Below, piece by piece: positions 41,609-51,825 of a stretch of 64,000 nt of DNA. Position 1 is the stretch's first letter. Every line of letters starts with the position of its first letter. Under the pieces are notes generated by a model. The model did not search any database. It saw only the letters and a program-made list of their open reading frames with translations, and had not been told where the DNA came from. The translations under genes were made by a program, and so were the position numbers. The stretch comes from Akkermansia muciniphila (lineage in GTDB: Bacteria > Verrucomicrobiota > Verrucomicrobiia > Verrucomicrobiales > Akkermansiaceae): NCBI GenBank assembly GCA_947624785.1, contig CANQLV010000004.1:124001-188000 (forward strand). The letters are read 5' to 3'.

Positions 41609-44600
41609 TTAATAAGTTTCTTTCCCGTTATGCAAAGCAATAATGTGCCCCTCAATGGCCTTGATCAATTCTTCCATGGCTACCTTATTGCTTTTGGCCG
41701 AGCGACGAAGAACTTCCTTGGTTTCTTTAAAGTTTACCATCATTTGCGGCCATTGCTGTGGCGAGCCATGTGCAGTCTGATACACGAGATGTACCATGTG
41801 ATCCCAGAATGAATCCGTGTAATGAGCAATGTCCGGGAAGAGAGAATAGATGATTTCCGATTTCAATGGATTCGCTGCCAATTTCGCGGCGTTGCGTTTA
41901 TCTGCCTCGTTTTTCAGGCCGTATTCAATGTCCTTTCGCAAGATATCATAGTCGGCCTTGAGTTTCAAAACAGCTCGAAAAAGCTGTTGAGCGTTGTCAC
42001 GCACCCTTCCGCTTCCCGTATAAATGGCGCAAAGCAAATCATAAAGCGTTATAATCTTACGGAATTCCTTGACATCTTTTTGACCAGGGAGGTCTGTCAG
42101 TTCCCGCAATTGGTAGCACATGAATTGCAACAAGTTATGCTTGAAAAGTTCTGGAGTGTTGATGGGGCATGCTCCCTTGTTCATCACCCATTCACCCGTA
42201 ACTTGGGGAATACCCTTGGCTGTCAGTCTGCTATCGATAGCGTTTGCAAACGAAGAAACATTGGAAAACCACAGCAATTCCAATGGTCCGCGCGCATCTC
42301 TCAATTCTTTGGTTACCTCTTTTAATTTAAGCAGCAGGTCTACCGACGTATCGAAGGAGTCCAGCTTGTTAAGCAAGTAATCAAGCAAGATGATATCAAA
42401 ACGCTCCCCCTTGATACGTTCCTGGGCCTCTTCCGTTGATTCGGCACAGTAAATTTTGAGGTGGTAAAAATCTCCCAATGCGGGACACGGTCTTTCAACT
42501 GAGGTACAGCGGGGCGGCACAGTGGCATCTCCCTCGCAAATCTCAATTTTAAACAACGACGAAAGCACTTCATTAATCACCGCCAATTTGGAACAGAGTC
42601 CGCCGGAAAGCTTTTTGTTGGCATGATCATCAACCAACAGTACTTTCCATACCAGCGGATAGTTGGCTGACGGATTATTGGCGAATCCCGCCTTAATCTC
42701 TTCAACTATTTCTTGTGTTCTCTCCCTCATTTCACCCTCAGAAGGGAATACGATAGGAGCAATTTTTTTATGACCGGAACCTTCAAATTCACCAAGACGC
42801 GAGTTAATAAGCATTCGTGCCGAAAATTCCATTTGTTCTTTCCCGTTGTTGCAATCATAGAGGCCAAGCTCACGGTTGCGCGCGAACTGAACGCGGATTT
42901 CGTTCGCTTCTTCTTCATTCCTGGCGTAACGGCACCAAATGCTGCTGTCGAGATACCGGGCCCGTCTGTCATCGGTTCCGAATTCCTTCAGCGGTTCGGA
43001 GCCAATGACCAGAAGGGGCTGGGGAGCGATCAATCGCCGGTCGCAATGCTCCGGAGAAAACTTGGGGTTCCAAAAATCATTCTCATTGTCCAGCTGGTCA
43101 AACACGGCGTTTAGCGCAGCTTGATCGGAGGCACCGCTCAACTGCCAGATTGCAAGACGATTGAGATAGGTGTGATTATTGAGGTGGAAATTCGGAGGAA
43201 CCCGCAATACGGGAAAAGAATACGTACCATATGAAGGTGCGGCGGCGGCCGGAGATGCGGAGCCATCTTTTAACGAAAGGCCAGATTGACGGAGATCGTA
43301 AGATTTTACGCTCGAACTTAGGCCAGAGAGCGTTACATTAGCATGCTCGGCGAGCTTGATGAGCAAAATCCGAACTTTCTCATCCGTACCCTCTACGCCT
43401 TCAAAAAGCCTGTTGTCACCAAGAATATGCCCATGGATACCGGTTCCATCATGCGAGAACCACCAGATATTGGCTGAAGCCACTTCAGGATGTGCACGCT
43501 GGATCTGCTCAATCAAGGGATTTTCAGCTTCATACCGGTTGGCCAGCCGTCTCTGCAAAGCGTCACTGGCATGAAGAACCAGATGCAGTTCAATTGGCTC
43601 TTTATGCTCTGGAGCGAGAAAACGAAGAACCTTGCCGACGAGATGGTTTACGAATTCTTCGTGCCGCTCCGGCCTAATAAGTACTCTCTGACGCGGTTTT
43701 GCGCAGGGATAAAAAAAGATGGTTCGGTCAATATGGGTGATCCGCTCGAAGTGTTCCGATAAATCTCCCGCTTTTTCCATGATGTTTTCCTTGGAAACAA
43801 ACGTCTCAATATCTGGCGCAAGTCCTGTGTCAACTGCCGCATGAGCCAGATAAGCCTTATTGAAATCATGAGTGGTAACGAGAAACACCTTCCGGTAGGA
43901 GGCATTCGTTTTTGCCACCTGAAGGGCGGGAGAATGAACGGAATTCGTGGAATTTACACCTTTCCCAATATTTCCTACATCTGATAATTGTCCGAGGATG
44001 TTACCCTCTGTCGCAGATTTTCCAATTTTCCGCTCTCTGCCGCGCCATTCCTTGTCTCGCTTCAATACTTTTGCGGTAACCGCATCTTTTGGGGGAATAT
44101 CTCCAAAGGGAGGAAATTTCAACCCATGGAAAAATTCAGAAAGGACGAATTTGCAGTTATTCAGTGCCCACTCGATACCGGAGAGTGGGAAAAACGCAAT
44201 CTCATCTCCCATTTCCGTCATTCCTCCTCGTCCCGAATGAATGGAAAGCTTGGTGTGTCCCGGCTGATAACGTGCTCCAAATTGCTTGAGCGCCGCGTCC
44301 AACTTATCCTTCTCCGTCGCTCCCTTGGCAGTTGTCTTGTCTATTAGACCAAGATGAATGGAAAGAAAATCATAGATTACCCGGGGCGTTACTCCTGTGC
44401 TGACATAATGGCCGCGCAAATCAAAAATACCATTCTCATCACTGTTAAGGATGTGAATGCCTTGCTGCTCCCAATATTCCCAACGCGGATTATCCGGCAC
44501 AAACGGCATTGCCTGACGCTGTCTGGGCGTAATACCCTGGCGCTGGGCAAAGATGCGTTCGTCCACGATGGCGACCTGCACCAATGCCGCTTCTACAATG

Positions 44601-46993
44601 CCGCAATAGGTAAAGCGGTCAATATCGGTACGGATGAGGGTATTTGTAAAGTTTCCGCCACTGATTCCTTCCGTAAAAATCGCTCCCGGATTAAGGTTGA
44701 GCGCTGCGCGAGCATCACCATGTTGTCCTTTGGCGGCTTTTTCTAAGGCATCGGAAATGCGCGTTTCATAATGAGTACGGTAATGTACGAATTGTTCGCC
44801 GGGATGCTCCTGTTCCCAGATACGATCAGCAGAAATTCCCAGCTCGTCGCGAACAACTAACCGGGTATCGAAGTCATTAAAATCACGGTTCGCTTCACCG
44901 GAAATACGCAAAGGAGGCAATTCGCCACCAATCTCCTCCAGCCGTTGAGCAAATCGCCGCTTAATATTGCGCTCAAACAAAGCAGCCGTTTTGCTATTCA
45001 AACTCTCCTCCGTTTCCTCGTCTGCCACCACCTCCAGCCGCGGCAAGGCAGCCAATACCTTGTTATCCGGATTTTTGTTATAATCACTCTGGCGCACGGC
45101 GTAGATCGTTGCACTAGGCAAATCATCAAGCATCCCGTTATAGCTTTTACATTCATCCGCAAACTCGGCGGAAGAAAGCAAATGAACGATCCGATGTTTT
45201 GCAATACGGAAGCGGTAGCCAAGCGAAAGATTATCAGGTTGAAGCGGATCGTTGCAGCCATAGATTGCGTAATCCCGGTTATCCACGCCCACCACATCCA
45301 TCAATTTCCACGGCGTATTCTGAAGTGTGTCGTAACTGATTTCCCTTGTTTTTTTACTAGAGCTACTTGAAGCATCCGGAGCGGAATCAAGAGTTTCTCC
45401 GTATTTAAGCCATGCAAGGCTGATCAGCATCTCTTTGATACCTTTGTTTTCACGGGCAATACCACCGCCATCTTCGCGCAGAATTTGCAATGGGGCGAGT
45501 CTGCCGTCTTGGGAAGAAATAATACCGTTCGTTTCAAAAAACTCTTTAACAGTAGCAAATTCCCGCTTATTGCTGCAAATCGTAATTTCGTAGCAGTTGT
45601 TCACCTCCTTGAAAATGATGGAGAAAAGCAGAGTGTTGTTTTCGAGATTTTGAAGGGCGTCTCGGTTATGCTTGGCAGCGTTTCGGATAATATTCTCGAT
45701 GATCGTCAAAAATGCCTGCCTTCCATTCAGGCCATTGTTGACGGAAAGTGTGAAGTCTGCAAACTCGTTGCCGATTTCATGTTGCTCGTCCAGGCTCTTG
45801 AAAGTTGTCGCGCAGCCCGTCCCGTCAATCTTTACCAATTCCAGCTCGATTTTGAGTGCTCCTTCAAGTTTTCCCTGATCCGCAAGGCTTCCATCACGGA
45901 CAATATCTTCAGAGCGAACAATATTATCTAAAATGTAATTGTTGATCTGGTTGTCCTTGTTATCCGGGCTATGGCGCCGCCCAGGACCGTCCATTGCAAG
46001 CAAGTCGAAAACTGCCGATTTAAAATTGAGAGGACCTTTAGGATAATGCTCATCATTGGCAATCACTGCAATAAAATCCTGCCGTTCCTGCAAATACTGC
46101 AACAATGCCGAGATACCCTTCAGTTGCACCTTAACTGAATTATCTTCCTGCCTTTGTTCCAACTCCGTGATCTGATGCTTTGCATTAGTCACAACATGAC
46201 TGCCTAAATTATGACTCATGTTGCGCGACATAATAGCAGCAATAGCTGATTTAACAGCTGTCTTATTTCTATAAACTTCACTAATCTTCCATAAATAATC
46301 AATAGCAATAAGTTTCAACTCCATCAATAATGATTTAATATTTTCGAATTTCGCTTTTGAGGAAACAGAAACTCCTCCATCAATTAATTCATTCGCCGTA
46401 AAAATTCTATCATAGTATAAATATTTCCAAGGAAATAGAAGTGATCCAATTAATAGTTTCGTATCCTCTTTATTATATGAGGAATGGTTATTTTTACTGA
46501 AACGGTTAAAATAAAAATCAGGCACATCAGAAATCAACAGATCATCGGCCTTCTCTTTAAAACCAAAACAATCATTATAATGTTTTACTAAAGCCTTTTT
46601 TAGAAAATGTTCAGACCAGACTTCCTCGTCAGAATAAATAAGTTTCCAAAAATTTTCACAATCTGAAAAATAGGATATTATTCCATTTTTTAAGTCAACA
46701 TAAGGCGCTGCAGCTGAAGAAATACGTTTTATATTATATGGTTTAATAATAGAATCATCAAACAATATTTTATCAAACAATCGAACATCAAACCTTCTAT
46801 ATAGATCTCTTAAAATAGTAGCATTTGTTTTCTTTTTTTCCTCTTCATACCCAGCACCTGCCGCTGCATAAAAATAATCGTTTGATATTGGATGTTTTAT
46901 CTGTATTGCAATCCAATACAGATTCCCGTCACTATTATATTCATCAAAAATATTCTTTAGCCGCGTGGAATAATTCATTTTCAGTACCGGCAT
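41609..46993 (-). CDS. Giant histidine-kinase-like signalling protein with C-terminal receiver-like domain (1794 aa)
   Basis: A single 1794-residue protein with no signal peptide or membrane helix. A putative H-box lies at 255-268 (MSRNMSHNLGSHVV, H261). A HATPase-like region follows: N-box ENIIRNAAKH (433-442), then DGGGIARENKGIKEM (508-522). At 1451-1610 a receiver-like domain has VLLVDD (acidic pair 1455-1456), LLDYL (D1538) and NKG (K1606). The 900 residues in the middle are unassigned; recurrent texts are AIVDERIF, SIHLGLIDK and LSIHSGRGGM. The gene's first part (to about 46.2 kb) is clearly more AT-rich than the rest. It is placed 85 bases after the LIV binding protein gene. Confidence 0.8.
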   Translation of the reverse strand: MPVLKMNYSTRLKNIFDEYNSDGNLYWIAIQIKHPISNDYFYAAAGAGYEEEKKKTNATILRDLYRRFDVRLFDKILFDDSIIKPYNIKRISSAAAPYVDLKNGIISYFSDCENFWKLIYSDEEVWSEHFLKKALVKHYNDCFGFKEKADDLLISDVPDFYFNRFSKNNHSSYNKEDTKLLIGSLLFPWKYLYYDRIFTANELIDGGVSVSSKAKFENIKSLLMELKLIAIDYLWKISEVYRNKTAVKSAIAAIMSRNMSHNLGSHVVTNAKHQITELEQRQEDNSVKVQLKGISALLQYLQERQDFIAVIANDEHYPKGPLNFKSAVFDLLAMDGPGRRHSPDNKDNQINNYILDNIVRSEDIVRDGSLADQGKLEGALKIELELVKIDGTGCATTFKSLDEQHEIGNEFADFTLSVNNGLNGRQAFLTIIENIIRNAAKHNRDALQNLENNTLLFSIIFKEVNNCYEITICSNKREFATVKEFFETNGIISSQDGRLAPLQILREDGGGIARENKGIKEMLISLAWLKYGETLDSAPDASSSSSKKTREISYDTLQNTPWKLMDVVGVDNRDYAIYGCNDPLQPDNLSLGYRFRIAKHRIVHLLSSAEFADECKSYNGMLDDLPSATIYAVRQSDYNKNPDNKVLAALPRLEVVADEETEESLNSKTAALFERNIKRRFAQRLEEIGGELPPLRISGEANRDFNDFDTRLVVRDELGISADRIWEQEHPGEQFVHYRTHYETRISDALEKAAKGQHGDARAALNLNPGAIFTEGISGGNFTNTLIRTDIDRFTYCGIVEAALVQVAIVDERIFAQRQGITPRQRQAMPFVPDNPRWEYWEQQGIHILNSDENGIFDLRGHYVSTGVTPRVIYDFLSIHLGLIDKTTAKGATEKDKLDAALKQFGARYQPGHTKLSIHSGRGGMTEMGDEIAFFPLSGIEWALNNCKFVLSEFFHGLKFPPFGDIPPKDAVTAKVLKRDKEWRGRERKIGKSATEGNILGQLSDVGNIGKGVNSTNSVHSPALQVAKTNASYRKVFLVTTHDFNKAYLAHAAVDTGLAPDIETFVSKENIMEKAGDLSEHFERITHIDRTIFFYPCAKPRQRVLIRPERHEEFVNHLVGKVLRFLAPEHKEPIELHLVLHASDALQRRLANRYEAENPLIEQIQRAHPEVASANIWWFSHDGTGIHGHILGDNRLFEGVEGTDEKVRILLIKLAEHANVTLSGLSSSVKSYDLRQSGLSLKDGSASPAAAAPSYGTYSFPVLRVPPNFHLNNHTYLNRLAIWQLSGASDQAALNAVFDQLDNENDFWNPKFSPEHCDRRLIAPQPLLVIGSEPLKEFGTDDRRARYLDSSIWCRYARNEEEANEIRVQFARNRELGLYDCNNGKEQMEFSARMLINSRLGEFEGSGHKKIAPIVFPSEGEMRERTQEIVEEIKAGFANNPSANYPLVWKVLLVDDHANKKLSGGLCSKLAVINEVLSSLFKIEICEGDATVPPRCTSVERPCPALGDFYHLKIYCAESTEEAQERIKGERFDIILLDYLLNKLDSFDTSVDLLLKLKEVTKELRDARGPLELLWFSNVSSFANAIDSRLTAKGIPQVTGEWVMNKGACPINTPELFKHNLLQFMCYQLRELTDLPGQKDVKEFRKIITLYDLLCAIYTGSGRVRDNAQQLFRAVLKLKADYDILRKDIEYGLKNEADKRNAAKLAANPLKSEIIYSLFPDIAHYTDSFWDHMVHLVYQTAHGSPQQWPQMMVNFKETKEVLRRSAKSNKVAMEELIKAIEGHIIALHNGKETY

Positions 46994-47078
46994 TGACTCT
47001 TTTTAGCAAAATAATTTGTTTCTAATATTTGGATTTCCTCCCCCAATAGCTTTTATTGCAAACTAATAATTTTAAAAC

Positions 47079-48245
47079 TTATTTATATAGTTCAATGTTT
47101 ATAGGCATTATATGTCCATTATTGAACATTTTAAAAGATAACCCAGATGTCACATAATTTTTACCGTCAATATGAAAGTTACCCGAAACTCCATTGTAGG
47201 ATTTAAGATCATAAATATATTTTTTTATAGATTTTGAATCACCATTGTAATTTTTTAGAGCATCATAGATGAGAGATATTGCATCGTAGCAAGTAGCAGA
47301 ATAATATGCAGGAACTTCACCAAACTCAGCTTGGTAATCATTAATAAACTGTCGAGATTTTTCACTAAAAGCTTTATTTCCGTCAAACGAATAAGATGAA
47401 AAAATTAACTTAACATCTTTAAGAAAAGCTAAATCATTCTTTAATTCTGGAGATTCAGTTGCAGCATAACCTACCCATAATATATCATTAAGACCAAGTT
47501 TATATGCTTGATTTATAATTTTAGCAATCATTTCACCATTTGTAGGCACAAAAACCGTCTTAACTTTTAATGATTGAATTTTACTAAGAGTATTTTTTAT
47601 ATCATCCATTGAAGTTATTGCCGCATTTCCTTTAATAGAACCACCATTCCTAATATAGAATTTTGAAAAACTATCTAACATACCTTTACCCGAATCATCA
47701 TTCTTCCAATAAACAAAACATTCTGTCTTTTTTAACGAATTTAGTAAAAAATCAGCTATGTATGCAGCTTCCACATCTGCATCAGGAATTAAAGTGAACA
47801 CATAATCACTGGACTTCTTAATATCCGGATTTGTAGCTCCTGCATTGATAAGAAAAATTTCTTTTTTTTCTGCTACCGGAGCAAGACCCAACACTACGGG
47901 GCTAACACCCGTAATACACGCATTGATCATATTTACACTTATCAATTTATTAAAAGCACTTATGCTGTTATTTGCTTTTCCCATACCATCTTCAATGTGA
48001 ATATTAACACGAGCATTTGGATTTTGCTTTTTCCATAAAAGTATTCCATTTTTCATCCGATGTCCAAATCCGCCCCAATCTCCAGTTAAAGGTAAAATTA
48101 CTCCAATTTCTGTTTCTTCTGAATTTTGTCTTATTCCGTTTTTATCATATAAAAAAAACCAAGATATTAATGTGAGAATAAACACACTGATAATCCAGAA
48201 TACATTTTTTTTGCATACTTTGATTTTATACGAATTTTTTTTCAT
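47079..48245 (-). CDS. LIV-type periplasmic binding protein (LivK-like)
   Basis: A 388-residue protein with an uncleaved-looking N-terminal hydrophobic helix (NVFWIISVFILTLISWFFL) and a type I periplasmic-binding fold: IGVILPLTGDWGGFGHRMKNGI, ACITGVSPVVLGLAPVAEKKEIFLINAGATNPDI and DAISLIYDALKNY. There is no lipobox cysteine. It is the first gene of the operon, but lies five genes away from the permeases it should serve. It is very AT-rich. It may bind a small molecule and feed the signal to the giant protein as well as the importer. Confidence 0.85.
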   Translation of the reverse strand: MKKNSYKIKVCKKNVFWIISVFILTLISWFFLYDKNGIRQNSEETEIGVILPLTGDWGGFGHRMKNGILLWKKQNPNARVNIHIEDGMGKANNSISAFNKLISVNMINACITGVSPVVLGLAPVAEKKEIFLINAGATNPDIKKSSDYVFTLIPDADVEAAYIADFLLNSLKKTECFVYWKNDDSGKGMLDSFSKFYIRNGGSIKGNAAITSMDDIKNTLSKIQSLKVKTVFVPTNGEMIAKIINQAYKLGLNDILWVGYAATESPELKNDLAFLKDVKLIFSSYSFDGNKAFSEKSRQFINDYQAEFGEVPAYYSATCYDAISLIYDALKNYNGDSKSIKKYIYDLKSYNGVSGNFHIDGKNYVTSGLSFKMFNNGHIMPINIELYK

Positions 48246-49007
48246 TTTTTATTTTTTGATGAGTGATTTTAAATGGAAACTATAATTAATAGACGAAGGT
48301 TAGAATTAAAAAGTAAACCCTCTGAATCTTAGCTGATCTTTTATAAAATTATTTGGACAGCGTAGTAGAGGCTTCTAATTTGGAATAATCTCATTAAATG
48401 TCGTTTCACTGCTATTATACTATTTTTCATGATTACTTTTACCACGAAGATGAATTTAAAAATTTAGGGGAAATAATTCACCTATGAATTGATGAATTCA
48501 AAGATCCTTTGCAAAACAAAGACTGCCTAGCACTAAGTAAACATTCAAGCGTACTTTTCACAGTTTCTACCGTAAGATTTATTTTAGAGCGCATAAACAA
48601 CATTATTCCTACGAACATCGCCATAACCTCATCGGCCAGCATTGGAGAATCTTCGTAATATAAAAATACCATAATAATCCAATTATTGTTTAAATTCAAA
48701 GATGTTGGCATCAGTTATGGCACTCTCGCGGGCACCATGAATATGTGATTTTCTTGACTATAACTAATATTTTTTAATTGGGAAAGAAAAATTACCAGCT
48801 TAATCCATGAACATCTCGTATTTGCTTAATACTTAAGTTTCTTGACTTGAGAATTCTCTCCCGTCCTTACTCTTTGCTGCAATAAACCCACCATGGTTCA
48901 TCGTCAAAACCAGGAGATGAAGAAACTTATCACCTGGAAAATACACGGAACATCGAGAGATCATCCCCCCTATGTTTATCTTATTTAGAGTTTAGTTTCT
49001 TTTGGCT
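48246..49007. other. AT-rich leader region of the LIV-linked operon
   Basis: About 760 bases upstream of the first operon gene with no convincing gene. An open frame at 48478-48711 on the minus strand is weak. Long A/T runs just upstream of 48245 are suited for a promoter. The region separates the operon from a possible transposase remnant and tRNA-Asn. Confidence 0.45.
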
Positions 49008-49172
49008 GATGGTTTTGTTGGTCCACCCCCGATTATGATGAAGAGCCAAGGAGATTACGGGTATCACAATTTCGAGAACTGCCGTCTGGATATTGCTGGA
49101 ATGCAGAGGGTTAATCTACGAACAATCTCTTCAAAACTTTCTTCTACTAATTTTGGTGTTAACCCATTTTGA
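49008..49172 (+). pseudogene. Possible ISL3-type transposase remnant (C-terminal end)
   Basis: A short frame from 49008 to a TGA at 49170-49172 reads DGFVGPPPIMMKSQGDYGYH then NFENCRLDI. The YGYHNFENCRL part resembles the C-terminal G-[FY]-x-N-F-E-N-[FY]-R-x-R motif of ISL3-family transposases. There is no start and no inverted repeat in sight, so if correct it is a decayed end piece beside the tRNA. This is motif recognition only. Confidence 0.3.
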
Positions 49173-49193
49173 TGAAGGAAATTTTACAAAAGA

Positions 49194-49224
49194 AAACCCT
49201 GTAAGCTTCTAACTTACAGGGTTT
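49194..49224 (-). terminator. Rho-independent terminator of tRNA-Asn
   Basis: A perfect 12-bp stem, aaaccctgtaag (49194-49205) and cttacagggttt (49213-49224), with a 7-base loop; on the minus strand it is followed by TCTTTTGT. It begins five bases beyond the tRNA 3' end. Confidence 0.85.
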
Positions 49225-49229
49225 ATGAG

Positions 49230-49304
49230 TGGCTCCCCCGGTTGGGTTCGAACCAACGACCTAGTGATTAACAGTCACCCGCTCTACCGCTGAGCTACAG
49301 GGGA
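49230..49304 (-). tRNA. tRNA-Asn (GTT)
   Basis: The minus strand has acceptor stem TCCCCTG/CGGGGGA, D-arm TAGCTCAGCGGTAGAGC, anticodon loop CTGTTAA (GTT, asparagine), T arm GTTGGTTCGAACCCAAC and an encoded CCA. Its 3' end faces the foreign island. Confidence 0.95.
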
Positions 49305-49442
49305 GTTTGCGTTCCATGGAGCGCGGAGGGATTTTTAATGGAGGCACAGGCGTTTGGCAAGTACTTTTTTGTTTCTGTAGGCTTTTTGACGCAAAAAGGC
49401 TTCCGCGGCGTGGTCATGCCAACGGTGTTTCTTGACCTTTGA

Positions 49443-50579
<1,137 letters not shown>

Positions 50580-50712
50580 CAGGGCCGTTTTTCCGGCCCC
50601 GCAGGCGCGTTCCATCCCCTGCGGGGCATTTTATCCTTCCGGAGGAAGGCTACGCTGCTCCTCTGTTTTTTCCCTTCTCTTCCGGATTTCTCCGGTTCTT
50701 CATCCACCTATC

Positions 50713-51753
50713 ATGAACGTTCTTATCATCGGCCAGGGAATCGCCGGCAGCTGCCTGGCGTGGGAGTTGAAACGCCGCGGCACGGATTTCACGGTTGCGG
50801 ACCGCCCCATCGCGGAAACGGCCTCCCGGGTGGCGGCCGGATTGGTGAATCCCCTGACGGGCCGGGCCTTCCGCCCCGGCTGGCGGCAGGAGGAATGCCT
50901 GTCCGCAGCGGCGGCCTTTTATCCGGAGACGGAACGGGAACTGGGCGGCTCCTGGTGGCAGAAGACCCCTATTTTCCGGGAACTGGAAACGGAGGACCAA
51001 CTGGAAATCTGGCAGGAACGCCAGACATCCCCGGAGTCCTGCGCCTACGCCGGCCCCCTTTTCCCATGGCCGGAACACTGGGAAGGCCGGGGAAAAGCCG
51101 CCTATACGCGCGGCTCCGCCGTGCTGCACGTGGAGGACATGGTCAACGCCATGCGGAGGTTTTTTACGGAACAAGGCCGTTTTGTGGAAGCGGACGTGTC
51201 CCCCGCGGATATCCGTCCGGATGAAAACGGCCTTTTCCATTGGAACGGGCAGGAGTTTTCCCACGTGGTCTGGTGCACCGGCTGGGAGGCCGGATGCCAC
51301 CCGGACATGGCGCCGCTGAAGGGACGCCCTTCCAAAGGCACTATTCTGGACCTGGACCTGAAGGAGCTGGACTGGCAAGCCGGCATCCTGCACTTCGGCC
51401 ACTGGCTGGTTCACAACGGTTCTTTCTGGCGCTTCGGCGCCACTTACGCGTGGGCGTGGGACGCTCCCGGCATTCCGGAAGCCCCCGCCGTCCAGGAATT
51501 GATGCTGGACCTCGTCAAACGCTATTCCGGGGAGACGGGCTTCCTCCGGGCCCGCGCCGCCGTGCGCCCCATCATCCGGCGCAGCCAGCCCGTCGCCGGG
51601 CCCATTCCCGGCCTGACCGGCCAGTTCGTCTTCTCCGGACTGGGCAGCAAGGGAGTAACCACTTCCCCGTGGTCCGCGGCCCAGCTGGCGGAACATCTTG
51701 TGCACGGGGCGGAACTGCCGCCGGACCTGCTTCCCGCCGCGCTATGGAAATAA
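50713..51753 (+). CDS. FAD-dependent oxidoreductase (DAO family)
   Basis: A 346-residue flavoprotein with the GxGxxG dinucleotide site MNVLIIGQGIAGSCLAWELKRRG and FTVADRP, VAAGLVNPLTGRAFRPGW, and GLGSKGVTTSPWSAAQLAEHL at the end. These features fit the glycine-oxidase/MnmC-C-terminal/D-amino-acid oxidase group. The substrate is not clear. Start 50713 is fixed by the nucleotide-binding strand at the N-terminus. Confidence 0.88.
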   Translation: MNVLIIGQGIAGSCLAWELKRRGTDFTVADRPIAETASRVAAGLVNPLTGRAFRPGWRQEECLSAAAAFYPETERELGGSWWQKTPIFRELETEDQLEIWQERQTSPESCAYAGPLFPWPEHWEGRGKAAYTRGSAVLHVEDMVNAMRRFFTEQGRFVEADVSPADIRPDENGLFHWNGQEFSHVVWCTGWEAGCHPDMAPLKGRPSKGTILDLDLKELDWQAGILHFGHWLVHNGSFWRFGATYAWAWDAPGIPEAPAVQELMLDLVKRYSGETGFLRARAAVRPIIRRSQPVAGPIPGLTGQFVFSGLGSKGVTTSPWSAAQLAEHLVHGAELPPDLLPAALWK

Positions 51754-51825
51754 TGCGGCGCGGTTCCCGTACTTCCTTGAACGGGACAGCTATTTTCCTT
51801 GTCAAAACGCCCTGAACACGATTAC

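Larger units (their letters stand above)
34214..49229. mobile_element. Compositionally foreign island abutting tRNA-Asn
   Basis: From here to the tRNA-Asn the DNA is visibly lower in GC than both flanks, with long gene-poor margins of about 1 kb at each end and a possible transposase remnant next to the tRNA. One side is at the 3' end of tRNA-Asn, a common integration point. No integrase or attachment repeat was found, so how it came in is unclear; the left limit is approximate. Confidence 0.55.

Noticed and set aside
48478..48711. 77-codon minus frame upstream of the LIV-type binding protein gene
   Set aside because: No ribosome-binding site, no recognised match and position in an AT-rich, gene-poor stretch.
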